From positions 27,944,288 to 28,008,287 of the forward strand of contig NC_092676.1 in assembly GCF_964355755.1 (NCBI RefSeq): a DNA stretch of 64,000 nucleotides, read 5' to 3'. Position 1 is the stretch's first letter. Each line of letters opens with the position of its first letter. This DNA comes from Antedon mediterranea (Eukaryota > Echinodermata > Crinoidea > Comatulida > Antedonidae). The notes beneath the pieces are model-generated. The model was not told the origin of the DNA and ran no database searches. It saw only the letters and a list, made by a program, of their open reading frames with translations. Shown piece by piece: positions 1 through 11,200 of the stretch. A program made the translations under genes and the position numbers.

Positions 1-2849
1 CTACAGTTTAATGCAGGTGATGATGACGGAAATTGTTATGATTTTTTGGGGGTTTCTTCTTGTATAAGCCTGCTTTTAAAATTAAAAAATATGATTTTAG
101 ATTATGAAATAGGCTAACACTCTGGCAATTATAGGTTTTAGTATTCCAGCACCGAGGAACGTTATGGAAGAGCTATGATTGGTCAATAGTTACAACAGTT
201 GCGATGTTTGGGAAATATGACCCTGATCTGATGTGCTATGCACATTCCAAAGGAGCAAGAGTTGTTTTAAAAGGTAGGCCTCATGGTTTTATTATTACTC
301 CATGTTATATCCCAGTTGGTTGTAGTTAGCCACACAGTAATAATTGATATATGAATAAAACCCCCTCAAAGAAATAACGATAACGAAACCAGAAACAAAA
401 GACGCCTTAAGTTAATGAAAGTAGGCCTATAAGTATAATGATGCATTATAAAATAATAAAAACAATCGTGACGTGTTGGGATTCAATGTTTCCACATAAA
501 CTAAAGCTCAGTTCAGTTTGAGAAAAAAAAGTACCCAAATATGGTATAGTGATATACCCAAATATGGTAGTGATATGACATCATCATGTCCATATATAGG
601 CACATCAGATTTTTTGTCACATGAAGTCATGATGTGTAGACAGAGCTTAAGTCTTAATTATATGCCTATTTTAAATCCTGACACGATGGCGATTAGCGTA
701 TACAGCACATACCAATAACTCTGAACATAATCCATTTTGTTTTTCATACTTTTTTTGGTACTGAAATTTGACAGGCGATCTACCAGTTGCACAATTAAAG
801 AATTCAACGTATACCAAGTTGTGGATAAAGCAGCAAGTTAAACTGGCTCAGGATCAGTTTATGGATGGTATCAACATCGACATTGAAGAGGCTTTACCGA
901 AATCAGAAGCTCCCTTGCTAACAAAACTAATTGCAGATACTTCTAAGGCTTTTCACGAAGCTATACCAGGGTCTCAGGTACCATTTTAAAAGCTTTTCTG
1001 TTATTAATTGTATAATTTTCAGCAGGCATCATTATTAATATTATTAAAATCGTTAAAGAGGCGTTTCGTCGGGCCTCGTCGTACGATGCTGTCTGAGTTG
1101 GCCCAGTACGCTCTAATTCGAGGATTAATATAATTTTATACAGGTTAGTACTGACGTTATGTACTCCCCAAACTGCATAAATGAATGCTGTTTTGACTAC
1201 AAAGGCATCGCAGACGCATGTGACTTTCTGATGCTGATGTCATATGACGAGCAAAGTCAGATATACGGTGACTGTATTGCCATGGCAAACTCGCCATACA
1301 ACAAGACAGCTAAAGGTTTGTAGAAACAACATTTTGTAAATTACGAATTTTAAAGCATACATTGTTTCCAACGAATGGGTTTCACAAACGCATTTCGATC
1401 TCGAATTAATAAAAAGGAGAATATTAAACAGGTAAAAATGATTCTACGTGTATGTAGAAAAGGTTAGTTTCCAATAACCGCCAGAGCAGCAGGAGTTTGA
1501 AACAAACGTGTAATCGATTTTGTCCGTTAAAAAATGTTTAAATGTGCGCATTTATATCCACAAACATTTTAGTTTGGTATAAGTACAAACCGATTATCGC
1601 CACATACTAATCATTTTGTAATTAAAAATACATTTTAGTGGAAATTGTGTTCGAAAAGTGATTTAACTTTTGTATGTTTGCAGGTGTGACAGAATACCTA
1701 AAATTAGGGATTTCACCCGATAAACTAGTACTTGGCGTACCATGGTACGGATATGATTACACATGTCTCCATCTAACACAGGTAACTAGCAGTTGTGACC
1801 ATTTTTAACAAGTACTGTAAAGTGTTTATCTGAACGAGACCTGTAGAGAAATTTCAATCTTTTGGTTTAATTCTAAAATCAAATTCAGATTCATTTTGGT
1901 CACTAAAAAGACTTTTCAGGCTAGAGGGGAAAAGCATTTAAAGACAGTACGCTGTCATAAAGCTTGGTTCTCTCGCTAGACACAGCGCAATGACGTAAGC
2001 CGCAATTCAAGCGAATGGCCAATTAAAAGCAATGGTTTAGTTCAACTGTTGCTTGTGGTTGGTCAACTCGCTTGCGTTGCGGCTTACGTCCTTGCGTTGC
2101 ATCTAGTGGGAACCGAGCTTTAATAATTATACATTCAAATATTTTAACGTTATTCTGCCATGTTTTAAAATAATTAACATGACTTTTTGTTAGGATCGCG
2201 TGTGCAGTATAGCGAAGGTTCCGTTCCGTGGCGCACCGTGCAGTGACGCGGGTGGCAAGCAAGTAGCGTACTTCGTCATTCAAGAGATCTTAGCTGCCAA
2301 TTCTACAACGGGCAGATTATGGAACAGCACTTATGAAGCGCCTTACTTCCAGTATAAGGTACGATAGATTAGACAGCTCATCTTTTGAATAAACTATTTT
2401 ATCTGTCTGAAACTTCGCAATCAAATCTATAAAACGAATCTCGGGTGAAAGGTTATAGCAATTACAATTGAACGATAGGTTTAAACCAATAACACTATAC
2501 ATATATGTAGATTTGAGAATGTAAAGCTCTGTCTACACTATCAACATGTGATTTGCCCATGTGACACGATGATGTAATACCACTATCATATTTGGGCATA
2601 TCACTACCATATTTGGGCACATCACACTATAAAATCGTAAAAACATATTTCATCTTACAGAACACAGAAACTGGAAGAACACATCAGATGTGGTATGACG
2701 ATCCTGAGTCTCTTAGTTACCGTTACAAATACGCCAAGAGCGCAGACTTACGAGGAATTGGAGTATGGCATGGAGATTGTCTGGACTACGATGGGAAAGG
2801 GAAACAACAAGCCAGGGAAATGTGGGAAGCGATTACGTCATTTCTATAA
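1..2849 (+). CDS. CTBS: Di-N-acetylchitobiase (GH18), 5' end cut by the window
   Basis: Lysosomal glycosidase that removes the reducing-end GlcNAc from the chitobiose core during N-glycoprotein breakdown. Coding exons: 1-16 (tail of an exon), 142-273, 775-977, 1144-1315, 1684-1781, 2194-2358, 2661-2849. All junctions are GT-AG and keep frame, giving 324 residues and a TAA stop. Translation closely follows vertebrate CTBS: WKSYDWS, then MCYAHSKGARVVLK, then the GH18 catalytic motif DGINIDIEE (DxxDxDxE type, Glu as acid/base), then GIADACDF, MSYDEQSQI, GVPWYGYDYTC, KVPFRGAPCSDA and LRGIGVWHGDCLDY. The family is about 385 aa, so roughly 50-60 N-terminal residues including the signal peptide lie before position 1. 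The 16-bp first exon piece is inferred from phase and a short alignment (LQFNA/V). A MITE-B copy (1959-2122) and two MITE-A copies lie in introns. Identification is very firm; the 1-16 exon is moderate. Confidence 0.95.
503..650. mobile_element. MITE-A copy 1
   Basis: Palindromic element with ends related to AAGCTCTGTCTACACTATCA; the left end is diverged. Internal CCAAATATGGTAGTGATATG module present about twice. CTBS intron. Confidence 0.75.
1959..2122. mobile_element. MITE-B copy 1
   Basis: Palindromic element: AAAGCTTGGTTC at the left, CTAGTGGGAACC-GAGCTTT at the right, with ATTGGTCAACTCGCTTGCG-type subterminal sequence. CTBS intron. Confidence 0.85.
2523..2629. mobile_element. MITE-A copy 2, right end missing
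   Basis: Left end AAAGCTCTGTCTACACTATCA intact; two internal modules. It stops about 30 bp before the acceptor of the last CTBS exon. Confidence 0.8.
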
Positions 2850-2975
2850 GTTTAAAGTTTTATATACTAGAATTTAACTGTAGTAAAAAAAGATATATAG
2901 TACATACATGTTATAAACACATTGTTTAACCCATGTTGTTTTTTATACTTTTTTTTATATCTTTGTCACAGAATG

Positions 2976-2981
2976 AATAAA
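2976..2981 (+). promoter_or_regulatory. Polyadenylation signal AATAAA of CTBS
   Basis: AATAAA 127 nt after the CTBS stop codon, in AT-rich 3' UTR-like sequence. It is the first canonical signal on this strand after the stop. Confidence 0.6.
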
Positions 2982-3400
2982 AATTATTATATGTTACTTT
3001 ATACACACCTAAGTATATACTTTGCCATTTTATTGGTTGATTTCGTATCGTGGCATTTGTAATATCTTTCCATTCAAACCATTACCATGCATTATTTGTA
3101 TACTTAATGTTAAAAACTTCCAAACAAATGCCACCAACTTTATCTTTATAAAGCAAGTTGGAATATGCATATTATACACAATTTAGGTTTATCTGTATTT
3201 ATACACATTAACATAGGAATAAAGGTTTATACTATTGATACATATGCTTTCTTAATTTTATATACAGTACTCTGTAGAGTCATTATAATTCTATCTTTAT
3301 ATAATATTTATGCAGTGGGTAATGACTTGTGTACGCTTTGTTCAGTGTTATATACATGTATTTGCATATTCTTTGATAAAGTAATATGTAAATTAATCTA

Positions 3401-3406
3401 TTTATT
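3401..3406 (-). promoter_or_regulatory. Polyadenylation signal AATAAA of ATG101
   Basis: TTTATT on the plus strand reads AATAAA on the ATG101 strand, about 64 nt after the stop and just past the duplicated exon fragment. Confidence 0.55.
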
Positions 3407-3455
3407 TTTCACAAAGCTAGGGTGTCTCCAAAGAAATTTACAAACGGTACCATAT
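3405..3455 (-). repeat. Degenerate duplicate of the end of ATG101's last exon
   Basis: This stretch repeats the plus-strand sequence at about 3467-3517, which covers the ATG101 codons for [14 protein letters not shown], with about 80-85% identity by eye. Both contain AAAGCTAGGGTGTCTC. The copy has lost one base, so it does not preserve the reading frame. It lies in the 3' UTR between the real stop and the AATAAA. It looks like a small tandem duplication of the exon tail. Confidence 0.75.
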
Positions 3456-3469
3456 GCAATCATTTGTTT

Positions 3470-6400
3470 TCATAAAGCTAGGGTGTCTCGAAGCAATTTA
3501 CGAACAGTGGTGCCCATTGATGCGTTGCCAGGAGTAGATGACTGGTAAGAAATCTATAAAAAAAAAACATTTGAAAATATTCTTTTTAGTTGTTTTTATT
3601 AAAATTTCTATGCAAATAAAATGTTTAGGTTTTATACAACATGCAACAAACAAATTTCTTAAGTATCGTGTACATCTATCAACTAGCAGGGCTTTAAGCT
3701 GGCACAACAACTCAAGTGCCTCTTCTCTACTAAGTTAAATTCTAAAGAGTTTTTTCAACAAGATATTTCGTTCTAAGATGACATACTTCATAATGTACAG
3801 GTTCGCATTAGTGTAGTAATATGTGAGTGAATGATTACAGCAGGGAGTTGTTATACAGGAAATGCTATAAACAGATTTCTACAGTACTACAGTAATTAAT
3901 TAAAATGAACAAGTAGGTTGGGTTCAGCATATCATATTTTTAAACTTAGAATCATTAATTTCAATTTAATAACAGGTCAACACACTGTATTATTATGACA
4001 AATTTGAAATCGGAGACAGAAATATTTTGATTAGGTAAAATTCATAGATATAAAATGACAATATATATAAATCCAAAGGCAAATTACTGAAAAAATGACA
4101 ATGCTGTGGGTATCAGTGGCTGGATCTCAATGGAGATACAAAAAAAAAGCTAAAAGCTAAATCAAAACGATACGGTAAAACAGCCAGAAAAGTTAGCAGA
4201 GCTTTCGGGCAACACTAGCCCTTCATCAGTGCAATGACAATATATATATATATATATATATATTGTAGGTTGTCTTTTGTGGAAGTTGCTTATATTGTTA
4301 ATCTCCTGGTGAAATTGTTTTCATTTTTGTTTTATGTTTTTTGTATGTTTTGTATATAGATGTACTATGCGAAATAAAGAAAATGAATGAATATATATAT
4401 ATATACATATGAAAAGCTGATATGCAAAAGGGCTTGTGTTTAACATATATAACCAAACTGTAATATTAATAACATATACTATTAAAATTCAAAATCGAAT
4501 AATGTGTATAGGGGTTGATAATATTATGGATATTTCAGATTTCAGGATAGGGAAATTTTATTGATTTGCCAACTTTCTTTGCATTTCGTGTCATATATTT
4601 TATACCTTGAATAAATATGGTTGAACATCATTACAAGAGATATCATAGACAGACTCTACTTCTGATTGGTTAGGTGCCTTTGGCAAGTAATCAGCTTTAT
4701 CTATTGCCTCTGCTATACATAGCACTTTGTCGCTTAAAATTTCACCAAGCTTTTCACGATTCGTTTGCCTCTCTAAACAGAATTAGAAAAGCAAATTAAA
4801 CCTCTGTAAATGTGACACCATTTTGAAATATATATATATGTACAAAAAGCAAATTTTATATTTTTTTGAATATTACAGGCTAGATCCCTTTCACATTGCC
4901 TAGAAAACCCCCAGAGTTTATATGTTAAAATTGTTTGTATGGTGTGCGCCTCTATAAAGCTCTGTCTGTGCCTAAATATGGACATGGTGATGTCATATCA
5001 CTACCATATTTGGACATATCACTACCATATTTGGGCATATCACTACCATATTTGGGCATTACACCAACATATTTACCATGCTCATTTGACAGTGATATGA
5101 CATTCACTTTAATGATCCACAGTTCCCATGGAACATTCTCGGGTGGAAATGGCCATCTACTTTTTCGCTTTTGATAAAATTCTAAGCAAATCTAAAAAAA
5201 TAAATTATTCAAAAGTTAATAACAAATATGTACATTTTTTTTTTATTAACTACGCTATTAAAATATAGCTATCAAGGCTGTAGTGAGAGGTTAAACATAG
5301 ACGAAGGAAAATATGCTCGAAACAAATTACTGTATTAATATAAAATACAACAAGCTGTGCTGGGGATTGGGGGTGGTGAAAACTGAAAATTTCAGGCTAT
5401 GGCCCTGGATATAGTTCAATTTTTGTTATATTGCAATTGTTGATTGGGAAACGGCAAGATATCTGGTCCCAGAATACCACATGTTGTTTATAAGGATCTT
5501 TAAAAACCGATACCTGACCACATTGGAGTCCTTCAGTAGATCTCATCAGGTCTTTAAAACCTGCAACTTCTTTCTTGAGAGTTTCATCTAACTCATCAGA
5601 ATCGCAACGTACCTGTAGAAAAGTGGATTTTGTTTTTAGAATCTAACGGCAGGTACACATCATTGAAGTCCAGTATTACCACTGAATAATAATATAGAAT
5701 ACAATATAGAAAATTGGCAGAATGAATAGATGTGTACTATGTAATAGAGTACATAGCCTAAGAGAGAGTCACAGTGTATAATAAGATTATGTAGTGGTTG
5801 AGATGCTTGCTTATCAATCCCACTGTGATTTGTTCAAATCCTGACTCAGTCACAGTCGTGTGTGGAAAACCAAATTAAAATCTTACGTAAGTAAAGTCAA
5901 CAAAGTCGCAGTCAACATCAACAAAACCGACAGTTCCTACAGAATACGTCCCCTCTTGTTTATACTTGAACTATAAGAAAAAAAAAGAAGCTAAAAATAG
6001 CATTATGGACAATTTTAAATATGATTACTATAAAATGCAACATACAGTAAGTCTAATCAAGATTATTTGAAAGCTCTGTCTACACTATCAAACTAGTTTG
6101 ACAAAAAAGTGTGATGTGCCAAAATATGGTAGTGATATGACATCATCATGTCCATGGGATATCACATTTTTTTGTCACTTAAAGTTTGATACGGTAGTGT
6201 AGACAGAGCTTAAAGGGGGGTTCCGGGCTTAAAGGGGGGTTCCGGGTTTAAAATGAATAGTAAAAAATGTAAAATATATTTGTTTGTCTCTTGAACGGTA
6301 AAAGTTTCAATTTATATAAGCGCCCTGTGAAGCAGAACGAAGGCTGTGAAATGAGGCCAGATTACAAGTGCAGCTACGGCAAAATCACACTGTGGTTACA

Positions 6401-8242
6401 GAATAGGAAATTCGTGAAATGGTCAATCTTCCGACGACTCGTTATCATTAACCATATCAATTACTTTTGTAAAATTATACTTATCTGATGTAATTTTAGT
6501 CGGTCTTCCCATTTATAAAGTCAATTTTCTATGAAAATCCATCAAAACAGTGAAAAATTAGATAAGTTTGCACTTTACGTTTGCCGATTTTCGCACTGAC
6601 TTAGGGAAAGCCTTCAAAATCAATGAAGCGTAACGTATACATTCCTGCTGAGCGAGGAGAGCGAGACGACGATACACGTGCTCTCTCTGCCCATGCCTGG
6701 CATCGTCACGTGATAAGCAGATACAGTATACAATACCAAACTGGTCGGGTCGAGTATACCCCGTCTATAATCACAACATGAACGATGTACAGTATTTGAT
6801 TGAAGGTCGACTCAACCTACCGGAATGGTATAGATAATATAGCTCGAATGAGAGAGTTGGAATATTTGTAAACATAAGTACAGTATTGCTAATTTTAACA
6901 AGTGTAGCCTATAGTAAAAGGCCTGGTAGAATCAATTCGCATAGGGTCTACTACACTAGCTAGCTCAATTTTTAACTGGGCCGGATCGGCTAGGCTAGGT
7001 CTCCTTCCTACTACCGGTCTACTTGCTTGATGCAGTATCCGCTTTTTTGGAGAGTAAACTAGGCCTACTTATTAGACGATCGGGACACCATACGTGCGGA
7101 CGGCGATCGGACCTTGTTTTGCCTCAATATTTACAGCCGATTTTTGTAGAACGTTTTAGGTTTAGATTGTTTAGGAGTTTGGTTGATAGGATGGGTTTGG
7201 AATCCACTGAGTTTTGTTATTTATGGGCCAATCGTTTAGTAATAGGCTAGCTAGGCCCATGAATGATGGCCCCAATGTTTTAACGTAGCCATCGTGGCAT
7301 GGAATCCCTAGTCAGAAATGGCTCTCAGCCCGGCATGAATAAAATGATTTAGGCTAGGCCTAGCCTAGTACGTGAAGCCGATATACGATCTGTACTATTA
7401 ATTCGAGGTATAAAAATAGTATAATTTATGACTCCGTAATCTGTACTAAATTTTGTATTTCATTAAATGTCAAATAAATACATGCTACTACTGTTATTAT
7501 TACACTTTAGGCCTAGCTTAGCAAATCTACAAAAAATGTATTTCACAATGATCGTCGTTTGACAGAGGAGAGAGAACACAACGTACAAGCTTGACGTCGC
7601 GAGTTTGGAATCCACTGATGACGTGATTTTGTGAATATCTCATGAATATTAATGAGCTTCCCTAAGCTGCTGAAAAACAGACTTTCCATGAATTTACCCT
7701 AAAATGTGAGCCTGAAAATGTATATGAAATTTAATTTTTTTAATTTCTCGTTATTACTTCTTCATTCTTAATATTTTTTATTTAATAAATAAACGATATT
7801 TAAAAGCAATTTTAAACCCAGAATCCCCCTTTAAGACAATGTGAACCATACGATACCTTGCCTGTGGTTCGATGAAACAAGAGTGTATGGAATAATGCAA
7901 GCACAGCTTCTTCTATTTGTATCCCTTCTAAAGACTAAATCATAAAAAAATGAATCGTATCATAATTCTTATACAATTAATACATCGTAAAACTCTGTCT
8001 ATACTATCAAACGAGTTTGACAAAAAAAAGTGTGATGTGTCAAAATATGGGAGTAATATAACACCACCGTGTCCATATGGGCACATCACATTTTGTTTTA
8101 TAGTGTAGACAGAGGTTTGAAATTTTGTTCTGAAAATATATAGGCCTATATATCTAAAAAATCCTATTTCGATTAAATAGAATACACATTAATAACAATA
8201 CATAAAACTTACAAGTTCCAATATTTGGGACCTTGCATTCAT
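3470..8242 (-). CDS. ATG101: Autophagy-related protein 101, complete
   Basis: HORMA-domain subunit of the ULK/ATG1 autophagy-initiation complex; the family pairs with and stabilises ATG13. Seven coding exons on the minus strand: 8242-8213, 7934-7857, 5970-5887, 5612-5514, 5191-5077, 4772-4606, 3553-3470. The summed 657 nt encode 218 aa, the same length as human ATG101. Landmarks: [10 protein letters not shown] start; [32 protein letters not shown], which holds the WF-finger Trp110/Phe112 that recruits downstream autophagy factors; [19 protein letters not shown]; and [10 protein letters not shown] at the C-terminus. All junctions are GT-AG and in phase. The gene is convergent with CTBS, with stop codons about 620 bp apart. 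Introns carry a 1.6-kb TTAA-flanked element, MITE-A copies and a tRNA-like SINE, some very close to splice donors. An AATAAA on the minus strand (3406-3401) follows the stop. Identification and start are firm. Confidence 0.96.
4095..4240 (-). repeat. Dispersed repeat, family F
   Basis: In reverse complement: GGGCTAGTGTTGCCCGAAAG, CTGGCTGTTTTACCGTATCG, then TGATACCCACAGCATTGTCA. Related copies at 12670-12850 and 63226-63330. Confidence 0.7.
4229..4262. repeat. (AT)n microsatellite
   Basis: About 14 AT dinucleotides between ACAA and TTGT; 3' flank of ATG101. Confidence 0.9.
4956..5062. mobile_element. MITE-A copy 3, truncated, three internal modules
   Basis: AAAGCTCTGTCTGTG left end; CACTACCATATTTGGGCATAT-type module three times in a row. 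It ends 14 bp from the donor of ATG101 exon 5. Confidence 0.8.
5788..5880 (+). mobile_element. tRNA-like SINE (S4) in ATG101 intron
   Basis: GTAGTGGTTGAGATGCTTGC (A-box-like), then TTTGTTCAAATCCTGACTC (B-box-like) at tRNA spacing. No intact tRNA fold is evident. Confidence 0.5.
6070..6212. mobile_element. MITE-A copy 4
   Basis: Both termini are intact (AAAGCTCTGTCTACACTATC and its complement); one internal module. Its right terminus provides the TTAA at which element C inserted. Confidence 0.9.
6210..7834. mobile_element. 1.6-kb non-autonomous TIR element flanked by TTAA (family C)
   Basis: Left end reads TTAAAGGGGGGTTCCGGG (present twice in tandem, 6210-6229 and 6229-6255). The right end, in reverse complement, reads TTAAAGGGGGATTCTGGG and both continue TTTAAAA. 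TTAA at both edges is like piggyBac-type insertion. No transposase is encoded; the only sizeable open frame (7023-7250) has no recognisable domain. It lies in ATG101 intron 2, 22 bp from the donor of exon 2. A fragment of the same terminus occurs at about 27573-27595. Confidence 0.75.
7989..8118. mobile_element. MITE-A copy 5
   Basis: Both ends recognisable, one internal module, in ATG101 intron 1. Confidence 0.85.
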
Positions 8243-11200
8243 TGTAATTGTTTCTTTTTGTAGATCCAGTCACATAATTGAATGGTGTACTGTGCTATAT
8301 AATTTATAATTAAAAAGGTATAATAATACTAATTAATAAAATAGCTAGGCCTACAAAAATTGATAGAAAAAATTAATTTGTTTAGTAATACTATAATAGT
8401 ATAATAAATATATACTCTACAGAATTTTTCAGAAAACAATCTATCAATATATAATAGGTCTCATTATTAATTCATTCACAGTTTTTATAAAATAAATAAC
8501 AGCATTTGGAATAGTAGTACTAAGTATAGTATGCTAAATAAATCTAGGCGAGAAAGAAAACATTAGTTCATGCTAGGCCTAGGATTCGTCAGTCGGGTGT
8601 ATCTGCACGACCAGACCTGCCTAGCCTGGACTGGACATGTCTAGTTCACCTGGCCTAGAAATAATAATGTAAATATAACTACACTAAAAAGCATATATAC
8701 CTAAATAATATAACTATGTATAGCTTTAATGCCATTAAAATCACATTGGATATAAAACATATCAGTTACCTGTCAAATTCCTATCTAAATTTCATCGAAA
8801 ACCTACAAAAAGTTAGTCAACGAAAACAACAACAACAAACGTACCAAGTTTATGTTATGCGTTGATCGGTAGTATGCCGTCAACCTATAATCACAGCGCG
8901 TTCATCTACTACAGAAGACGCAATGGATAACGCTTTAAAACGAATCATCATTCATTTTGTTACGCTTAATGAATAAATGTTCGTTTAAAAATTAATTGGT
9001 ATATGTAGTGTATCAATCCAAGTATCTTTAATGTCATATAAATAGAGGAATTAATATATCCGTAATAATATAGCCGTAACGTAAATTTGTCCAACGCTAG
9101 CAAAACACCTGGATCGTAGACTTTTTTAAATGTTATATGTGATTTTATATTGATTTGTATTTTGTATGCATATTTTTTACTATCTCTGCAGTGTATATAA
9201 TAGGAATTTCTGATGTATGTTTTTATATATTGGACCAAATAAAGAATAGATAATAATAATATGAAAGTGGAAGATCGTTGTGAAAATGAGATTATTAATA
9301 TCGTGTATTTGAAGCACCATTTTTGAAAATATTGTAGATCGTTTTTATACGTACACACGTACACGAACCGTTTGGTTGAGGAAAACCATGAAATTTCGAG
9401 CGTTTTATGACGACACACCAAGCGCGAAAAATTTGCTCTCTGCTATGACTTGATGTTTTTCCTGGTTCACGGACGGTATCATCTTTTCAAATTTAACTTA
9501 TCCTAATCAAAGCATATTTATAATAAAATACCTTCTGATCACTGTCCATATATAGGTTGATTGACGTGTGCAATTGTTTGATATAAGTTCGAATTTTTAC
9601 TAACAGACGTTTCCAAAGTATGCCCATACATCTCATAATTGGTACGCACTCAGCCGTTTTACTGTAAATATCATAATTACTACAAGTGTATAAGATTTGA
9701 TAAGCCCATAGGAATGCTTAATACAAAAAGATTTATAACGTCAAATTATGACAGGTATATTTTTACGAACACTACAGACAAGAAACCATCGATACATGTC
9801 CTATAGTATGTACATTTAGAGTGTGATTTCATTGGTGTTATAACTCTTTCTCATCTACGCAAATCATTAGTAGGCCTAAATCAACAAAAAGTTAACGCGC
9901 GCGTACAAAAACTGTACCATATTATTATCAACATTTCAACGCGCGCGTACATAAATCCCACTACTATCAGTATTTAAACGCCGCAGACGATTGGAAACAA
10001 TTTACATCACAGTTTGGTTATAATTTTTATTTTAAGGCGTTGTTTAAACCACCAAACTAAACACGTTAGTTATCTTCTTCAGGCAGGAGACAGGTCACAT
10101 TGTGGCACACACTCTGTCATAAGTTACCAAAACATGTCCCGCTGGTAGGCCAATGAAAATATTATTCTTACAGAAGTGTCATTTTTATTTAAAATAAATT
10201 AGTACCGGTATCATACGTGACTGGAAACAAAAAATAAACAAAATGTTGTTAACTTTAAAAAAAATCTAGTCTATCATCGTTCCCTTAACACGTGGATTAA
10301 AAAACCAATTTCATGTGAATTATTGATATTACACATTTTAATGACTTTTTCTTAGAAAAACAAAACTATTTAATCTCGACAGGATTATACTATTTAGCGC
10401 CTGGGGCGTTAGGAAGTTTGTTTAAAGTCTGGTAACAGGTTTATTCCCCGGGGTAGTAGGATACAAGCCATTAGAATTCCTGATGGCTTACCGATATTTT
10501 CCCGAAATTGCCACGGAAATAACGGTCGGTGAACTTACATAGTTTATAAGTAGATTTTATGGGCGTCAATAACAAACCATGAAATCGCGCGTGAAAATCA
10601 ATACGAGCGCTTCTCGTCATGATGAATCAACCAGACATCTAAGCATATGTCAGACGACAACAATAATTAATTAGCCAATAAAATCACTATTACGTAACGT
10701 TATTTGCGAATAACCAAATTTTCTTATCGGAATTCCCGTAGATTTTATTTCCTAAAGTCGTTTCAAACGATGCTGTAATTTCATAATGTGAAAAAAGCAT
10801 GTTTATATCATTTCCGGTCTAGCACATGCGTAAACGGAATGTATCCACTGAGCTGACAGTAATAAATGACATCACTAATGGTCACGTGTTATTTGTAAAT
10901 TCATATTTTATTATCTCTCGGTTGAGTATGTGTATACAGTCGCTACGGTGCGATAAGCATGGACATATCCCGGAGGTATTGCGTCCGACGACGACGATAA
11001 TATTATTAATATTGTAGGATTAACTATATAACTGATATATACCGTAATATCATTATGAAATAAGAAGTTTACTGTTGGAATTTGAAAAGGAATTTATATT
11101 TATTATTGATTGCAGACTTCAACACAGGTAAGTTGTAGTGTCATGTTTACATAGCTTTATATACCAATAAACTGCACAAGTGTACCTTGATTGTTACCTG

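Noticed and set aside
7023-7250. 75-codon open frame inside element C
   Set aside because: No transposase motif, and it lies within an ATG101 intron element that looks non-autonomous.
8966-9421. 151-codon open frame on the minus strand
   Set aside because: Rich in Tyr/Ile/Lys as expected from AT-rich DNA, no domain, no splice context.
11116-11127. 12-nt microexon with consensus flanking splice sites
   Set aside because: No gene to attach it to; such signals arise by chance in 16 kb of AT-rich DNA.
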